DNA of 64,000 nt from Dysgonomonas sp. ZJ279 (GCF_011039205.1 NZ_JAAKEL010000002.1:186001-250000), one strand, 5' to 3'; numbered from the stretch's first letter, positions 27,123 to 36,578 are shown. Notes: generated by a model from the sequence alone, not told the origin. Numbers and translations: made by a program.

Positions 27123-29954
27123 CTATTTAATTATTTTCATAGTTACTTTCTTTCCTGAATATGGAACTTCTGTCACGGTGTTTTTCTGTCCTTTGCTAAT
27201 CCCTTCTATTTTGAATGTTCTTTCTTTAGCCATTCCGAGATATTCACCCTTCACATCGTCGATAGTCAATGTTTGAGATGCGTCATCATAGCTGAATTTG
27301 ATAGCAGAATAAGCCCCTTTTTCATAATTGTAGTTTACACCTTCATCTTCATAAAGAGTAAATTCTCCATTTTTGCCGGTATATACCTTCAATGTAAGAT
27401 CGACCTGAGCTTCTTTTGTCGTCTGGATATCTTTACCCATTGGCAATATCGATCCTTCTCTTACAAATAGGGGTATACGTTCGTATGGTGCATTTACTTT
27501 CAGCGTTTTACCTCCTATTATATATTCGTTACTTTCGAAATCATACCAGTTGGCATCAGCAGGGAAATACACATCGCGGGATGTAGCCTTATATGCGTAG
27601 ACAGGACAAACCATCAAGTTTGGGCCAAACATGTACTGATCACCAATATTATGTGTTTTGATATCGGATGTGAAATCCATCACCAAAGCACGCATGATTG
27701 TATAATCGTTAAAGTATGTCATACCTGCAAGCGAATAAATATAAGGCATCATCTGATAGCGCAGTTTATTATAATATACCATACTCTTATAAGCAGGATG
27801 CCCCTCGGGAGCCAGATTATAAATCTCACGATACGGATACTGTCCGTGACTGCGGAACAATGGACAGAAAGCTCCGAATTGGAACCAACGAGTATTCAGT
27901 TCTCGCCATTCTTTCAAATCTTCCGAACCTTCTTTCGCTTGTTCGTAACGTTTTTCGACACAGAATCCACCAATATCCATAGTCCAATAAGGAATACCCG
28001 ACATGGCAAAATTGAGGCCTGCCGAAATCTGAGCTTTCATATCTTCCCAACGTGTGCCTATATCACCACTCCAAGTAGCGGTAGAATAGCGCTGCAATCC
28101 TGCAAAACCCGAACGGGTAAGTAAAAATACACGATCGTCGGGCTTAACAGAACGTTGTCCTTCGTAGATAGCCTGTGCGTTAGCTAATGCATAGGCATTG
28201 AAATACTCTGTCGATGAACCTAAAGCAGTAGGTGTGCTCAATTCCTTACGGCGCTCTATACTTGCATTCGAAAGGATATCGGGTTCAGAGGCATCCATCC
28301 ACCAGGCATCGATACCTTTCGAGTAAAGTTTCTCGTTCATCTGATCCCAGAACAGTTCACGTGCACCTTCGCTATAAGCATCGTAAAATCCGGCTATATA
28401 TCCTGTGCCGATCCAGTCGCGTATGCTGTCTTTTACAGCACGGTCGTACATCCATCCGTTCTTTTCGAATGCCTTATAATTATCAGTTGTATGGTAGAAT
28501 TTAGGCCAAACAGAGATCATAATACGGGCATCCATAGCGTGTACACTGTCTATCATTGCCGTTGCATCGGGAAAACGAGCTTTGTCGAAATCGTGACTTC
28601 CCCAAGCATCTTGAGGCCAATATGACCAATCAAGTACAATATTGTCTAGTGGAATATTTCTCTTACGATATTCTTTTACAGTTGTCAATAATTCGTCTTG
28701 ATTATTGTAGCGTTCGCGGCTTTGCCAGTAGCCCATAGCCCATTTAGGCATTATTTGGGCTTTTCCTGTAATATTTCTGTATCCTTTGATTACCTCATCG
28801 GGATTGTTACCACGTATGAAATAGTAGTCTATCTCATCGCCCATTTCCGACCATAGAGAAAGTTTATTTTGCTCTTCTTTTTCTTTAGGACTTAATGCTT
28901 TCAGACTAATATAAGAAATACCGCCATCGGGTTTCCAATCTAGTTTGATTTTACGTTTTTCTCCGGCTTTCATCTCCACTGTGAATTTATAGCTATTCGG
29001 ATTCCATGCCGTGCGCCATCTTTCGGGTACAATTGTCTGATCGTCCATATATACAGTCGTATAACCAGCATAATACAATATGAAGTGATATACTCCTGTT
29101 TCTTTAGCCTCTACCTCGCCTTCCCATGTGATTCTGGAATTGTAGAAAGGAAAGTTTTCAGGAAATTTCTTTACCGTTTCCAGGTTTTCATAATCGATCT
29201 GAGATTCTGCTCTCTCTGTAAATACTTGCTTAGGGTCTGCATTTACCATATAGGTAGCCGTGAGGCTGCCTTCTTTACCGTTTTTGTCGAATAGCTTAAA
29301 CTGATCCAAATCGGCATATTCGCGAGCATCTCCGAATCTGGTTTCAGAATAATTGTCCCACAACAATCCGTAATTTTTGCTGGATAAAACAAATGGCACA
29401 GATACTTTTGTATTATATTGGAAAAGCACTTCGTTTTTTCCTTTGTAATTAAACTCGTCAGCCTGATGCTGCCCAAGTCCGTAGAATGCTTCATCGTCCG
29501 ACGATTCAAATACCTGTTGCAGGGTGTAGGCTTTCTTTCCTTCTACTTCTATATCGGAAAAAGTTTTTCCGCCACCTTTGTTTTCAGCAAGGATTACATT
29601 TCCATTTATGTCGGAAAATGTAATTGCGCCTGTTGTCAACGATACGGTCGCCATCGTAGTTGCTGTTTTGAGAACCACATTTCCATTCTGTTCGGAAACA
29701 TCCCAACCATCGGTCTGCGTTTTTTCGTAAACAGTGATTAAGCTTTTCTTTTCAGTAAATCTATCAGAAGGTGTGGCCGACACATGTATGACATCGTCAT
29801 TTATTACCTCCAAACGAATGTTTTTAACGGCTTTTGGATCATCCGTTTTTAAAGTCACAATTATTCCATCTTTTGTCTTCTGATATGGAACGCTGCTGCA
29901 ACTAAATAAAAAAAGAGGCAGCAAGAGTATTGCCAATATTTTACATTTCTTCAT
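27123..29954 (-). CDS. GH31 alpha-xylosidase/alpha-glucosidase with PA14 domain, lipoprotein
   Basis: 943 residues. Lipoprotein signal ending LFSC (Cys19). N-terminal beta-sandwich (about 30-235), an inserted PA14 domain (about 240-355; VYHFILYYAGYTTVYMDDQ, KIKLDWKPDGG), the catalytic barrel (about 400-730) with nucleophile D554 in GIDAWWMDASEPDI and the acid/base region ATWSGDIGTRWEDM, then C-terminal beta domains. A PA14 insert in this place and a nucleophile at this position are features of the Bacteroides ovatus xyloglucan alpha-xylosidase. With a xylose operon directly downstream, alpha-xylosidase is the best guess; alpha-glucosidase remains possible. Confidence 0.88.
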   Translation of the reverse strand: MKKCKILAILLLPLFLFSCSSVPYQKTKDGIIVTLKTDDPKAVKNIRLEVINDDVIHVSATPSDRFTEKKSLITVYEKTQTDGWDVSEQNGNVVLKTATTMATVSLTTGAITFSDINGNVILAENKGGGKTFSDIEVEGKKAYTLQQVFESSDDEAFYGLGQHQADEFNYKGKNEVLFQYNTKVSVPFVLSSKNYGLLWDNYSETRFGDAREYADLDQFKLFDKNGKEGSLTATYMVNADPKQVFTERAESQIDYENLETVKKFPENFPFYNSRITWEGEVEAKETGVYHFILYYAGYTTVYMDDQTIVPERWRTAWNPNSYKFTVEMKAGEKRKIKLDWKPDGGISYISLKALSPKEKEEQNKLSLWSEMGDEIDYYFIRGNNPDEVIKGYRNITGKAQIMPKWAMGYWQSRERYNNQDELLTTVKEYRKRNIPLDNIVLDWSYWPQDAWGSHDFDKARFPDATAMIDSVHAMDARIMISVWPKFYHTTDNYKAFEKNGWMYDRAVKDSIRDWIGTGYIAGFYDAYSEGARELFWDQMNEKLYSKGIDAWWMDASEPDILSNASIERRKELSTPTALGSSTEYFNAYALANAQAIYEGQRSVKPDDRVFLLTRSGFAGLQRYSTATWSGDIGTRWEDMKAQISAGLNFAMSGIPYWTMDIGGFCVEKRYEQAKEGSEDLKEWRELNTRWFQFGAFCPLFRSHGQYPYREIYNLAPEGHPAYKSMVYYNKLRYQMMPYIYSLAGMTYFNDYTIMRALVMDFTSDIKTHNIGDQYMFGPNLMVCPVYAYKATSRDVYFPADANWYDFESNEYIIGGKTLKVNAPYERIPLFVREGSILPMGKDIQTTKEAQVDLTLKVYTGKNGEFTLYEDEGVNYNYEKGAYSAIKFSYDDASQTLTIDDVKGEYLGMAKERTFKIEGISKGQKNTVTEVPYSGKKVTMKIIK

Positions 29955-29996
29955 GGTATTGATATGTTTTTATGGAATTAGTATTTTTCGTATAAG

Positions 29997-30004
29997 CAAA
30001 AATA
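29997..30004 (-). promoter_or_regulatory. Putative -7 box of the GH31 gene
   Basis: Minus strand reads TATTTTTG (TAnnTTTG), about 43 bases upstream of the ATG at 29954. No clear -33 box. Confidence 0.4.
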
Positions 30005-30260
30005 CACTTTATCACCGAAATGAGACAGTTTAAATGTTCTTGAATAAAAGTATTTATTGCTAATTTAGATAAAAAACATTCATAGAGGGTATTAAATAGG
30101 TTTAAAAGACCATCCTTCCGTTGATAATAAAACATATTAATGAAGAATAGAAGACAACCAATTTGTAGTGCATTATGCAATATCGCCATGCTATATAAAA
30201 AGCTCAACAGCAGTTCAGATAAGTATAGTAGTGTTAAAATAATGTGAATTTGCTTAAAAG

Positions 30261-30290
30261 ACCTGTAAGATTTTCATCTTGCAGGTTTTT
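30261..30290 (+). terminator. Orphan terminator-like hairpin between GH31 and gnd
   Basis: ACCTGTAAGA (30261-30270), loop TTTTCA, TCTTGCAGGT (30277-30286) with one G-U pair, then a T-run. It points rightward, yet no rightward gene lies before it: GH31 starts leftward at 29954. The 512-base gap 29955-30466 otherwise holds only the two promoters and no convincing gene. Confidence 0.6.
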
Positions 30291-30327
30291 GTGGCTAAAT
30301 AAATTGCTCCCGAAACTTTTAATTAAC

Positions 30328-30335
30328 TATATTTG
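30328..30335 (+). promoter_or_regulatory. gnd promoter -7 box
   Basis: TATATTTG with ATTG at 30303-30306, 21 bases upstream, as a near -33 match. Predicted leader about 125 bases. Confidence 0.55.
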
Positions 30336-30466
30336 TTCTATGAAACTCGGGGAGATATAATTTTTATCTATTAAGTTGTTTACTTAATAAGACTGTCAAT
30401 TATTTTCCTAACTTAGACACTATAAAATGAATATATTACTTAATTATAAATTATATAACATATAAT

Positions 30467-31918
30467 ATGAGCAAATTAGCAGATATTGGGCTGATTGGAT
30501 TAGCTGTTATGGGCGAAAATCTCGTTCTGAACATGGAGAGCAAAGGATATACAGTAGCTGTGTATAACCGTACAGTAGAAAAGGTAGATCATTTTATTAA
30601 TGGTCGAGGAGCAGGAAAGAAATTCATCGGAACTCACTCTATCGAAGAGCTGGTAGCTTCACTCGAACGTCCCCGCAAAGTAATGATGCTTGTGAAAGCA
30701 GGAAAACCAGTAGACGATTTTATCGAACTTCTTCTTCCTCATCTCGACAAAGGAGATATTATTATCGACGGAGGAAACAGCCTTTTCACAGAAACCAATA
30801 GACGTGTAGAATATGTAGAAAGCAAAGGTTTATTATATGTAGGAACAGGAGTTTCGGGAGGAGAAGAAGGAGCACTAAACGGCCCGTCTATAATGCCCGG
30901 AGGATCGCCTGCTGCATGGCCTTATGTGAAAGAAATATTTCAATCGATATCAGCTAAGGTTGATGGAAGACCTTGCTGTGACTGGGTTGGAGAAGGTGGC
31001 GCCGGTCACTTTGTGAAAATGGTACATAATGGTATCGAATACGGAGATATGCAAATCATCAATGAGGCTTATCAGTTGATGAAAGACCTCCTTGGTATGA
31101 GTGCAGACGAGCAACACGAAGTATTCAAGAAATGGAATACAGAAGAGCTAGACTCATATCTTATTGAAATCACTGCCGATATCCTTGCATACAAAGACGA
31201 GAACGGCAAACCATTAGTAGACTCAATTCTTGATACTGCCGGACAAAAAGGTACAGGTAAATGGACTGTCGATTCAGCTCTGGAATTGGGTATCCCTCTT
31301 ACACTTATCGCAGAATCGGTGTTCTCTCGCTGTCTTTCGGCACAAAAGGATTTGCGTGTAGTAGTGGCGAAAGAACTTACGGGTTCTAAACCAAAATTTG
31401 ACGGAGACAAGAAGCAATTTATCGATGATATAAAGATGGCTCTATTCGGAGCGAAAATCATATCGTATGCTCAAGGCTACAACCTGATGATGGAAGCCGC
31501 TAAAGAATATAAATGGAATCTTAATTATGGCGATATTGCTTTGATGTGGCGCGGAGGATGTATCATCCGTTCAGCATTCTTGGGAGATATCAAAAAAGCA
31601 TTTGAGAATAACCCTAAGTTGCCTAGTCTGATTCTTGACTCGTTCTTCAAAAAGCAAATAGAACGTACACAAGAAGGATGGAGACGTGTTTGCGCACAAG
31701 CTCTGCTGAATGGTATTCCTGCTCCTGCCCTAACATCGGCATTGAGCTATTTCGACGGACTTCGTTGCGAACGCTTACCTGCCAATTTGCTTCAGGCACA
31801 ACGCGATTACTTCGGTGCACACATGTACGAACGCATCGACAAGCCTCGTGGCGAATTCTTTCATACCAATTGGACAGGTCATGGAGGTGATACAGCTTCT
31901 ACTACTTATTCCGTATAA
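30467..31918 (+). CDS. gnd: 6-phosphogluconate dehydrogenase, decarboxylating
   Basis: 483 residues, full length. Rossmann start DIGLIGLAVMGENLVLNMESKGY, substrate signature IIDGGNSLFTETNRR, GTGVSGGEEGALNGPSIMPGG split over residues 127-149, catalytic KMVHNGIEYGDMQ, and the C-terminal RDYFGAHMYERID with HTNWTGHGG. Oxidises 6-phosphogluconate to ribulose 5-phosphate, giving NADPH. Single gene, closed by a strong terminator. Confidence 0.98.
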   Translation: MSKLADIGLIGLAVMGENLVLNMESKGYTVAVYNRTVEKVDHFINGRGAGKKFIGTHSIEELVASLERPRKVMMLVKAGKPVDDFIELLLPHLDKGDIIIDGGNSLFTETNRRVEYVESKGLLYVGTGVSGGEEGALNGPSIMPGGSPAAWPYVKEIFQSISAKVDGRPCCDWVGEGGAGHFVKMVHNGIEYGDMQIINEAYQLMKDLLGMSADEQHEVFKKWNTEELDSYLIEITADILAYKDENGKPLVDSILDTAGQKGTGKWTVDSALELGIPLTLIAESVFSRCLSAQKDLRVVVAKELTGSKPKFDGDKKQFIDDIKMALFGAKIISYAQGYNLMMEAAKEYKWNLNYGDIALMWRGGCIIRSAFLGDIKKAFENNPKLPSLILDSFFKKQIERTQEGWRRVCAQALLNGIPAPALTSALSYFDGLRCERLPANLLQAQRDYFGAHMYERIDKPRGEFFHTNWTGHGGDTASTTYSV

Positions 31919-31940
31919 GTAACTATAACTATATATATAA

Positions 31941-31975
31941 AAATGGCTGCATAATTTATGCAGCCATTTTTGTTT
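31941..31975 (+). terminator. gnd terminator
   Basis: AAATGGCTGCAT (31941-31952), loop AATTT, ATGCAGCCATTT (31958-31969), then TTGTTTTT. Confidence 0.9.
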
Positions 31976-32041
31976 TTAGGTCTTTTCGTTATTTTATTTC
32001 TAATTGATCTTTAAATCATTTCTTTACAATCAAAAAATCCA

Positions 32042-32049
32042 TATCTTTG
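32042..32049 (+). promoter_or_regulatory. Promoter -7 box of the ABC-F gene
   Basis: TATCTTTG, a strong TAnnTTTG match, 290 bases upstream of the ABC-F ATG and 25 bases upstream of the leader peptide. Predicted start near 32055. Confidence 0.65.
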
Positions 32050-32074
32050 TAGTCTGAATATTAAAACTACTCCA

Positions 32075-32092
32075 ATGAAAATGTCTAAGTAA
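32075..32092 (+). CDS. Putative five-codon leader peptide MKMSK
   Basis: ATG AAA ATG TCT AAG TAA begins about 20 bases after the predicted transcription start and ends 5 bases before a hairpin. Short leader peptides followed by hairpins upstream of ribosome-protecting ABC-F or methyltransferase genes are the classic set-up of drug-induced attenuation: a stalled ribosome changes the fold downstream. Translation of this peptide is not shown; the call rests on position only. Confidence 0.4.
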   Translation: MKMSK

Positions 32093-32097
32093 GAAAC

Positions 32098-32137
32098 GAT
32101 GGTAAAAGCCATCTTGTAATTCCGAAACTCATCGGAA
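32098..32137 (+). promoter_or_regulatory. Leader hairpins upstream of the ABC-F gene
   Basis: Hairpin 1: GATGGT (32098-32103), loop AAAA, GCCATC (32108-32113). Hairpin 2: TTCCGA (32120-32125), loop AACTCA, TCGGAA (32132-32137), followed by CATTTT. GATGGT can also pair with ACCATC at 32313-32318, 14 bases before the ABC-F start codon, offering an alternative fold. The rest of the 414-base gap shows two TTAGTAATC direct repeats (32186 and 32204) and no gene. Confidence 0.4.
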
Positions 32138-32332
32138 CATTTTGGTTAAGCAAATTATCAATCTTGTCGAATATTATAACCTCTGTTAGTAATCGACTCT
32201 AACTTAGTAATCATGTAATTAAAACTCTATTAAAAACAGCATACATCATGCTCTTTTCAACTTGTTAAGTAACACACCTCTGTTTATTTAACCCTCTGCT
32301 ATTTAGTTTTAAACCATCTAAAATACTATTCT

Positions 32333-33925
32333 ATGAGTATCATAGTCAAACATATATCGTATATCCATCCGGATAGAGAGACTCTATTCCGTGACATCAA
32401 CTTTTCCATATCCGACAATCAGAAGATTAATTTGATAGGTGATAACGGTTCGGGAAAGTCGACCCTATTACAAATAGTCGCAGAACGCTTGCGGGCTACC
32501 AGCGGAGAAATTGTGTCGTCAGAGAAGCCCTATTATATACCTCAACATTTCGGTCAATATGATGAATTAACCGTTTCGGAAGCTCTCTGCATAAATGTCA
32601 AAATAGAAGCATTACACGCCATTATAAACGGTGATGCTTCTATAGAAAACTTCACCCGATTGGATGAGGACTGGAACATCGAAGAAAGAGCGAATAAAGC
32701 TCTATCTCTTTGGCATTTAGATCATATAACTCTATCGCAACAGATAAGCACATTAAGCGGCGGTGAAAAAACAAAGGTATTTCTATCGGGTATAGCAATT
32801 CATTCTCCGTCTATTGTCTTGTTAGACGAACCATCGAATCATTTGGATGCAAAGAGCCGACAGCAATTGTATGACTTTATCAAATCGTATAAAGGAACGA
32901 TCATAGTTGTTAGCCACGATCGGACTCTACTCAATCTCTTGAATATAACGTATGAGTTGAACAGAGATTCTATCGATATCTACGGTGGTAATTACGAATT
33001 CTACAAAGCTCAGAAAGCTGAAAAACTCAATGCTTTACAAGCTCAACTGAACGAGAAAGAAAAAGAATTGCGACAAGCACGACAAGTAGCACAATTAGCT
33101 TCTGAAAGAAAGCAACGGGAAGACAGCCGAGGCAAAAAAATTCAAAAACAAGGTGGTATCCCCCGCATTGCAATCAATAGGCTCAAAGATCAGGCAGAAG
33201 GAAGTGCATCGAAGCTGAAAGAGACACACTCCGAAAAGATTGGGGATATAGCCGATGACTTGAATCATATTCGCCAAAAATTACCTGATAGTAAAGATTT
33301 GAAAATATCTTTTGAGAATGCGAATCTCCATACAGGGAAAATATTAATAACAGCTAAAGACATCAACTTCGGATATTCATCTGATCTATTATGGAATAAC
33401 GCTCTAAACTTTCAGATAAGAAGTGGAGACAGAGTAGCCATTAGCGGTAGTAATGGAATTGGAAAAACAACATTATTGAAGTTAGTGCTTGGAAAGCTGG
33501 AACCAACAACAGGAGCCTTAATAAGAGCTGATTTCAAATACCTCTATGTAGATCAGGAATACTCTATAATCGATAACCGACTCACTGTATTCGAGCAGGT
33601 GGAACAGTTCAATTCGCAAAACTTCGAGGAACATAAATTAAAAAGGTACTTACACCATTTTCTATTTTCTTATGATACATGGGATAAACCTTGTAGTAAA
33701 CTGAGTGGAGGAGAAAAAATGAAACTGGTGTTTTGTTGCCTGATGGTTAGTAGCAACACCCCTGATATGTTTATATTAGATGAACCAACGAATAATCTCG
33801 ATATTCAGAGTCTGGAGATTGTTACATCTACTATTAAAGAATACAAAGGGACAATATTAGTTATTTCACACGATCAATACTTTATAAAAGAGATCGGGGT
33901 CGATACATCTATAAATCTAGAATAA
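32333..33925 (+). CDS. ABC-F family ATPase, possible ribosomal protection factor
   Basis: 530 residues, two ATP-binding domains and no membrane segments. Walker A motifs GDNGSGKST (about 37-45) and GSNGIGKTT, signatures LSGGEK twice, Walker B VLLDEPSNHLD and FILDEPTNNLD. The charged inter-domain linker (about 225-320, LNEKEKELRQARQVAQ, GGIPRIAINRLKDQAEG) is the part that reaches into the ribosome in ABC-F proteins. Could be an antibiotic-resistance type (Vga/Lsa/Msr-like) or a housekeeping translation factor. The long leader with a tiny upstream frame favours the first, but substrate drugs cannot be told. Confidence 0.88.
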   Translation: MSIIVKHISYIHPDRETLFRDINFSISDNQKINLIGDNGSGKSTLLQIVAERLRATSGEIVSSEKPYYIPQHFGQYDELTVSEALCINVKIEALHAIINGDASIENFTRLDEDWNIEERANKALSLWHLDHITLSQQISTLSGGEKTKVFLSGIAIHSPSIVLLDEPSNHLDAKSRQQLYDFIKSYKGTIIVVSHDRTLLNLLNITYELNRDSIDIYGGNYEFYKAQKAEKLNALQAQLNEKEKELRQARQVAQLASERKQREDSRGKKIQKQGGIPRIAINRLKDQAEGSASKLKETHSEKIGDIADDLNHIRQKLPDSKDLKISFENANLHTGKILITAKDINFGYSSDLLWNNALNFQIRSGDRVAISGSNGIGKTTLLKLVLGKLEPTTGALIRADFKYLYVDQEYSIIDNRLTVFEQVEQFNSQNFEEHKLKRYLHHFLFSYDTWDKPCSKLSGGEKMKLVFCCLMVSSNTPDMFILDEPTNNLDIQSLEIVTSTIKEYKGTILVISHDQYFIKEIGVDTSINLE

Positions 33926-33950
33926 AGAAAGATTAAGCTCTAATAAATAA

Positions 33951-33987
33951 AAGAACTCCATCTGTTATTAAAGCAGATGGAGTTCTT
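33951..33987. terminator. Bidirectional terminator after the ABC-F gene
   Basis: AAGAACTCCATCTG (33951-33964) pairs perfectly with 33974-33987, loop of 9 bases. Ends both the rightward ABC-F gene and the leftward DUF4965 gene, which stops at 33992. Confidence 0.82.
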
Positions 33988-33991
33988 CTAT

Positions 33992-36505
33992 TTATTTGGA
34001 AACCTTGTTTTCTAGCATTTTCATAAAGTAGCCACCTACTACCGAACGCGCTTTGAAATTTGGTGGAATAGCTGTATGCGTGTCGTGCCAATCACTTAAA
34101 GGTACACGTGTCGGTGTCTCATTCGCATACTTATAAATAGGTGAAATTATTTTCTTGAAATCACCGTCATTGGAAGCCAGACAGGCAGACCACATTATCC
34201 AATCGGATTTTGTATAATCTTTGCGAGAGTCGAGTGGCAATCCATATTTATTTTGCTTAGTAAGATAAAATGGAACTTCTTTCGCAATCACAGTAGGAGG
34301 AAATATATTCATCTTGAAAACCTTATCCCACACCAGATTGTATTTCTGACTCCATGTTCCGGGTTTGTCGAAAGCTAATTTATAATGGTCACCATCATTA
34401 GCCATCTTTTCCCACTCGACAGCCATCGATTTTGCCATTGCAGTATATTTATCTGCAATATCGGTCTTGCCTAACATCCGTGCCAAATCACCATATCCTG
34501 CAATAGCCATAATTGCCTTAATAGATAGATTTGCATTATGTGCCAGATGCCCTGCAAAATCATCAGTGCATAATTGGTTGTCCGGATCGAGCCCCTTATC
34601 TGCAAGATAATTAGCCCAAATAGTCAATGTATTCCAGTGCTTTTGTGCATAACTTGCACTACCTTCTACTTTAGCGAGGGCAGTTACCAGCAGAATCATG
34701 TTTCCGGCTTCCTCAACAGGCATATCTTCGCCATACAATTGACCATTAGCAACAGGATACGTTCCTAAATCGTGCGCAGGATAAGGCTTCCTCCATCTGT
34801 TACTTTCACTGTAATAGAAAATAGGAGTCAACATTCCTTTCAGTAATTCGGAATTGTATAGCAAAAATAAAGGAGCTGACGGATAAGTTATATCGACCGT
34901 ATTGATACAACCATTGCTATGATTTTCTTTCGATAAGAACAGCAGGTTACCTTCATCATCTTTAATCAGTTTGTGAGCAACTATTGCCTGACGGTATGCC
35001 AAAGCGCATAGCTCTGCATATTCTACTCCACCATCGCGCTGGGCATCTGTCATCAATTGATTATCAAAGGCACGTGTTTTTTGCATGATAGAATCGTAAT
35101 TCTCTTTTGCTCTTTCGAATGCCTGATAGATATCTATTTTACCATCATGTTTCCAATACGCCTGTCTGCGCTTGTAGAAATATTCTATTGAATAGATATC
35201 GTCGTAACCAACCATCACATAACCTGCTTTGCCTGTCTTGTCCACAGCACCCAAGTTCTCGGTATATGCTAATACTGTCATCGACTTAGACATATCAATA
35301 GAGAGGTCTTTTGGATCTAAACTCGGTTTCAATTGTCCTCTATTCGCAAACTCGTCTTTCATCGAATAATAATCTCCGAGGCTTAACGATTTTCCATTTG
35401 CCTTGTCCGAAGCCAAATAAGCATATCCCCAATCGATTCTTACACCATCGCCCTTGCGGACAGTTACAGGCTGATCTATTGTTCCTGTTTTGAGATAAAC
35501 CATTCCATTTTTCTCGATACGTTCCGATGTTACCGCTTGCGATATATCGTTAACGGCCAATTCGGGTGTAGTTTCGATATATATCTGAACATCGTGTTTT
35601 TTATTATCTAATGCCCTTACTCTATACGATATATAGTTAATAGGAGTAGACACTAGATCAAGATCATCTAATAGCAGAGGAGCTGTGAATACTAAATCCA
35701 GCTCTACCTTGCCACATGTAAATGTATAATATGTCTGAGTAGGAAGAACATCTACCGATTTCTGAATAGCTTCTTGTTCAAAACCATAAGAGTCTTTTGC
35801 TTTACGGAACAATCCGAAATCTACATAGGCATCGCCGGTCTGGTTATGGCAATGGGCTGCTATTACATTCTTTCCTTTTTTAAGATTCTTTTTTGCATTA
35901 GCATTTAGTTCGAACATCACATCGTTGTTCCATGAATAATCAGTCTCGACAAGTTTTACTCCATTCAGATATAACTCAAATATATCGTCGTGAGAATATT
36001 GAAGTATAATCGTTTCTTTCGATAAGTCTTCATTCAGGTCGAATGTTCTGCGAATCCATATATCTTTTGTTTCCCATAGGGTTTTTACTCTCTGCATTCC
36101 TTTCGAGCCAAATGCAGCTTTCCCTTTTTTCCAGTTCGCGTCATTGAAATCGATTGAAGTCCAATCATTCGCCGGTTGATCCATCGTATATAAGGCATCC
36201 CAATTTTCACTATGCGACATTGGTATTATTGCCGGAAGGTTTGGTTTGTCCTTACCCATGAAGCGATATGTTTTTCCATCGACTCTTACAGCTCCTATCA
36301 AAGGATGATCTTTTGCAGTCCAATGCTCTGTGTTTCCCTCATTTAATTTATTGTAAGGCGACCATATAGACAAATAGGTATCAGAGGTGATTAGTGGTAC
36401 AGAAGGTGCTCTTAATGCTATCTTCCGACTGGTTTTGTATATATCTGCAGCTTGGATTCCTGCCATCAGACAGAGAGATACACACAACATAAGTAATTTT
36501 TTCAT
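33992..36505 (-). CDS. DUF4965/DUF5127/DUF1793 (glutaminase A-like) secreted protein
   Basis: 837 residues with signal peptide (cleavage near GIQAA-D, about residue 19). The N-terminal DUF4964-like segment (RAPSVPLITSDTYLSIWSPYNKL) is followed by an embedded beta-sandwich resembling GH2 sugar-binding domains (about 105-220; WIRRTFDLNED, LQYSHDDIFELYLNGVKL), then DUF5127 (about 250-480), DUF4965 and the DUF1793 helical barrel (about 490-830; NTVDITYPSAPLFLLYNSELLKG, DDFAGHLAHNANLSIKAI). The family includes fungal glutaminase A, but in Bacteroidetes it sits among glycan genes and its true substrate is uncertain. Promoter TAACTTTG at 36547-36554. Confidence 0.85.
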   Translation of the reverse strand: MKKLLMLCVSLCLMAGIQAADIYKTSRKIALRAPSVPLITSDTYLSIWSPYNKLNEGNTEHWTAKDHPLIGAVRVDGKTYRFMGKDKPNLPAIIPMSHSENWDALYTMDQPANDWTSIDFNDANWKKGKAAFGSKGMQRVKTLWETKDIWIRRTFDLNEDLSKETIILQYSHDDIFELYLNGVKLVETDYSWNNDVMFELNANAKKNLKKGKNVIAAHCHNQTGDAYVDFGLFRKAKDSYGFEQEAIQKSVDVLPTQTYYTFTCGKVELDLVFTAPLLLDDLDLVSTPINYISYRVRALDNKKHDVQIYIETTPELAVNDISQAVTSERIEKNGMVYLKTGTIDQPVTVRKGDGVRIDWGYAYLASDKANGKSLSLGDYYSMKDEFANRGQLKPSLDPKDLSIDMSKSMTVLAYTENLGAVDKTGKAGYVMVGYDDIYSIEYFYKRRQAYWKHDGKIDIYQAFERAKENYDSIMQKTRAFDNQLMTDAQRDGGVEYAELCALAYRQAIVAHKLIKDDEGNLLFLSKENHSNGCINTVDITYPSAPLFLLYNSELLKGMLTPIFYYSESNRWRKPYPAHDLGTYPVANGQLYGEDMPVEEAGNMILLVTALAKVEGSASYAQKHWNTLTIWANYLADKGLDPDNQLCTDDFAGHLAHNANLSIKAIMAIAGYGDLARMLGKTDIADKYTAMAKSMAVEWEKMANDGDHYKLAFDKPGTWSQKYNLVWDKVFKMNIFPPTVIAKEVPFYLTKQNKYGLPLDSRKDYTKSDWIMWSACLASNDGDFKKIISPIYKYANETPTRVPLSDWHDTHTAIPPNFKARSVVGGYFMKMLENKVSK

Positions 36506-36546
36506 TCAATTTATTTTAAGTGTTAGACATTCGTATCAGAGCAATT

Positions 36547-36578
36547 CAAAGTTACAATTCAAGAGCCGTAGTCCCAAT
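36547..36578 (-). promoter_or_regulatory. Promoter of the DUF4965 gene
   Basis: Minus strand -7 box TAACTTTG (36547-36554) and ATTG (36575-36578) as a near -33 match, 20 bases apart. Confidence 0.55.

Noticed and set aside
27651-28124. 157-codon plus-strand frame
   Set aside because: Lies wholly antisense to the conserved GH31 catalytic domain.
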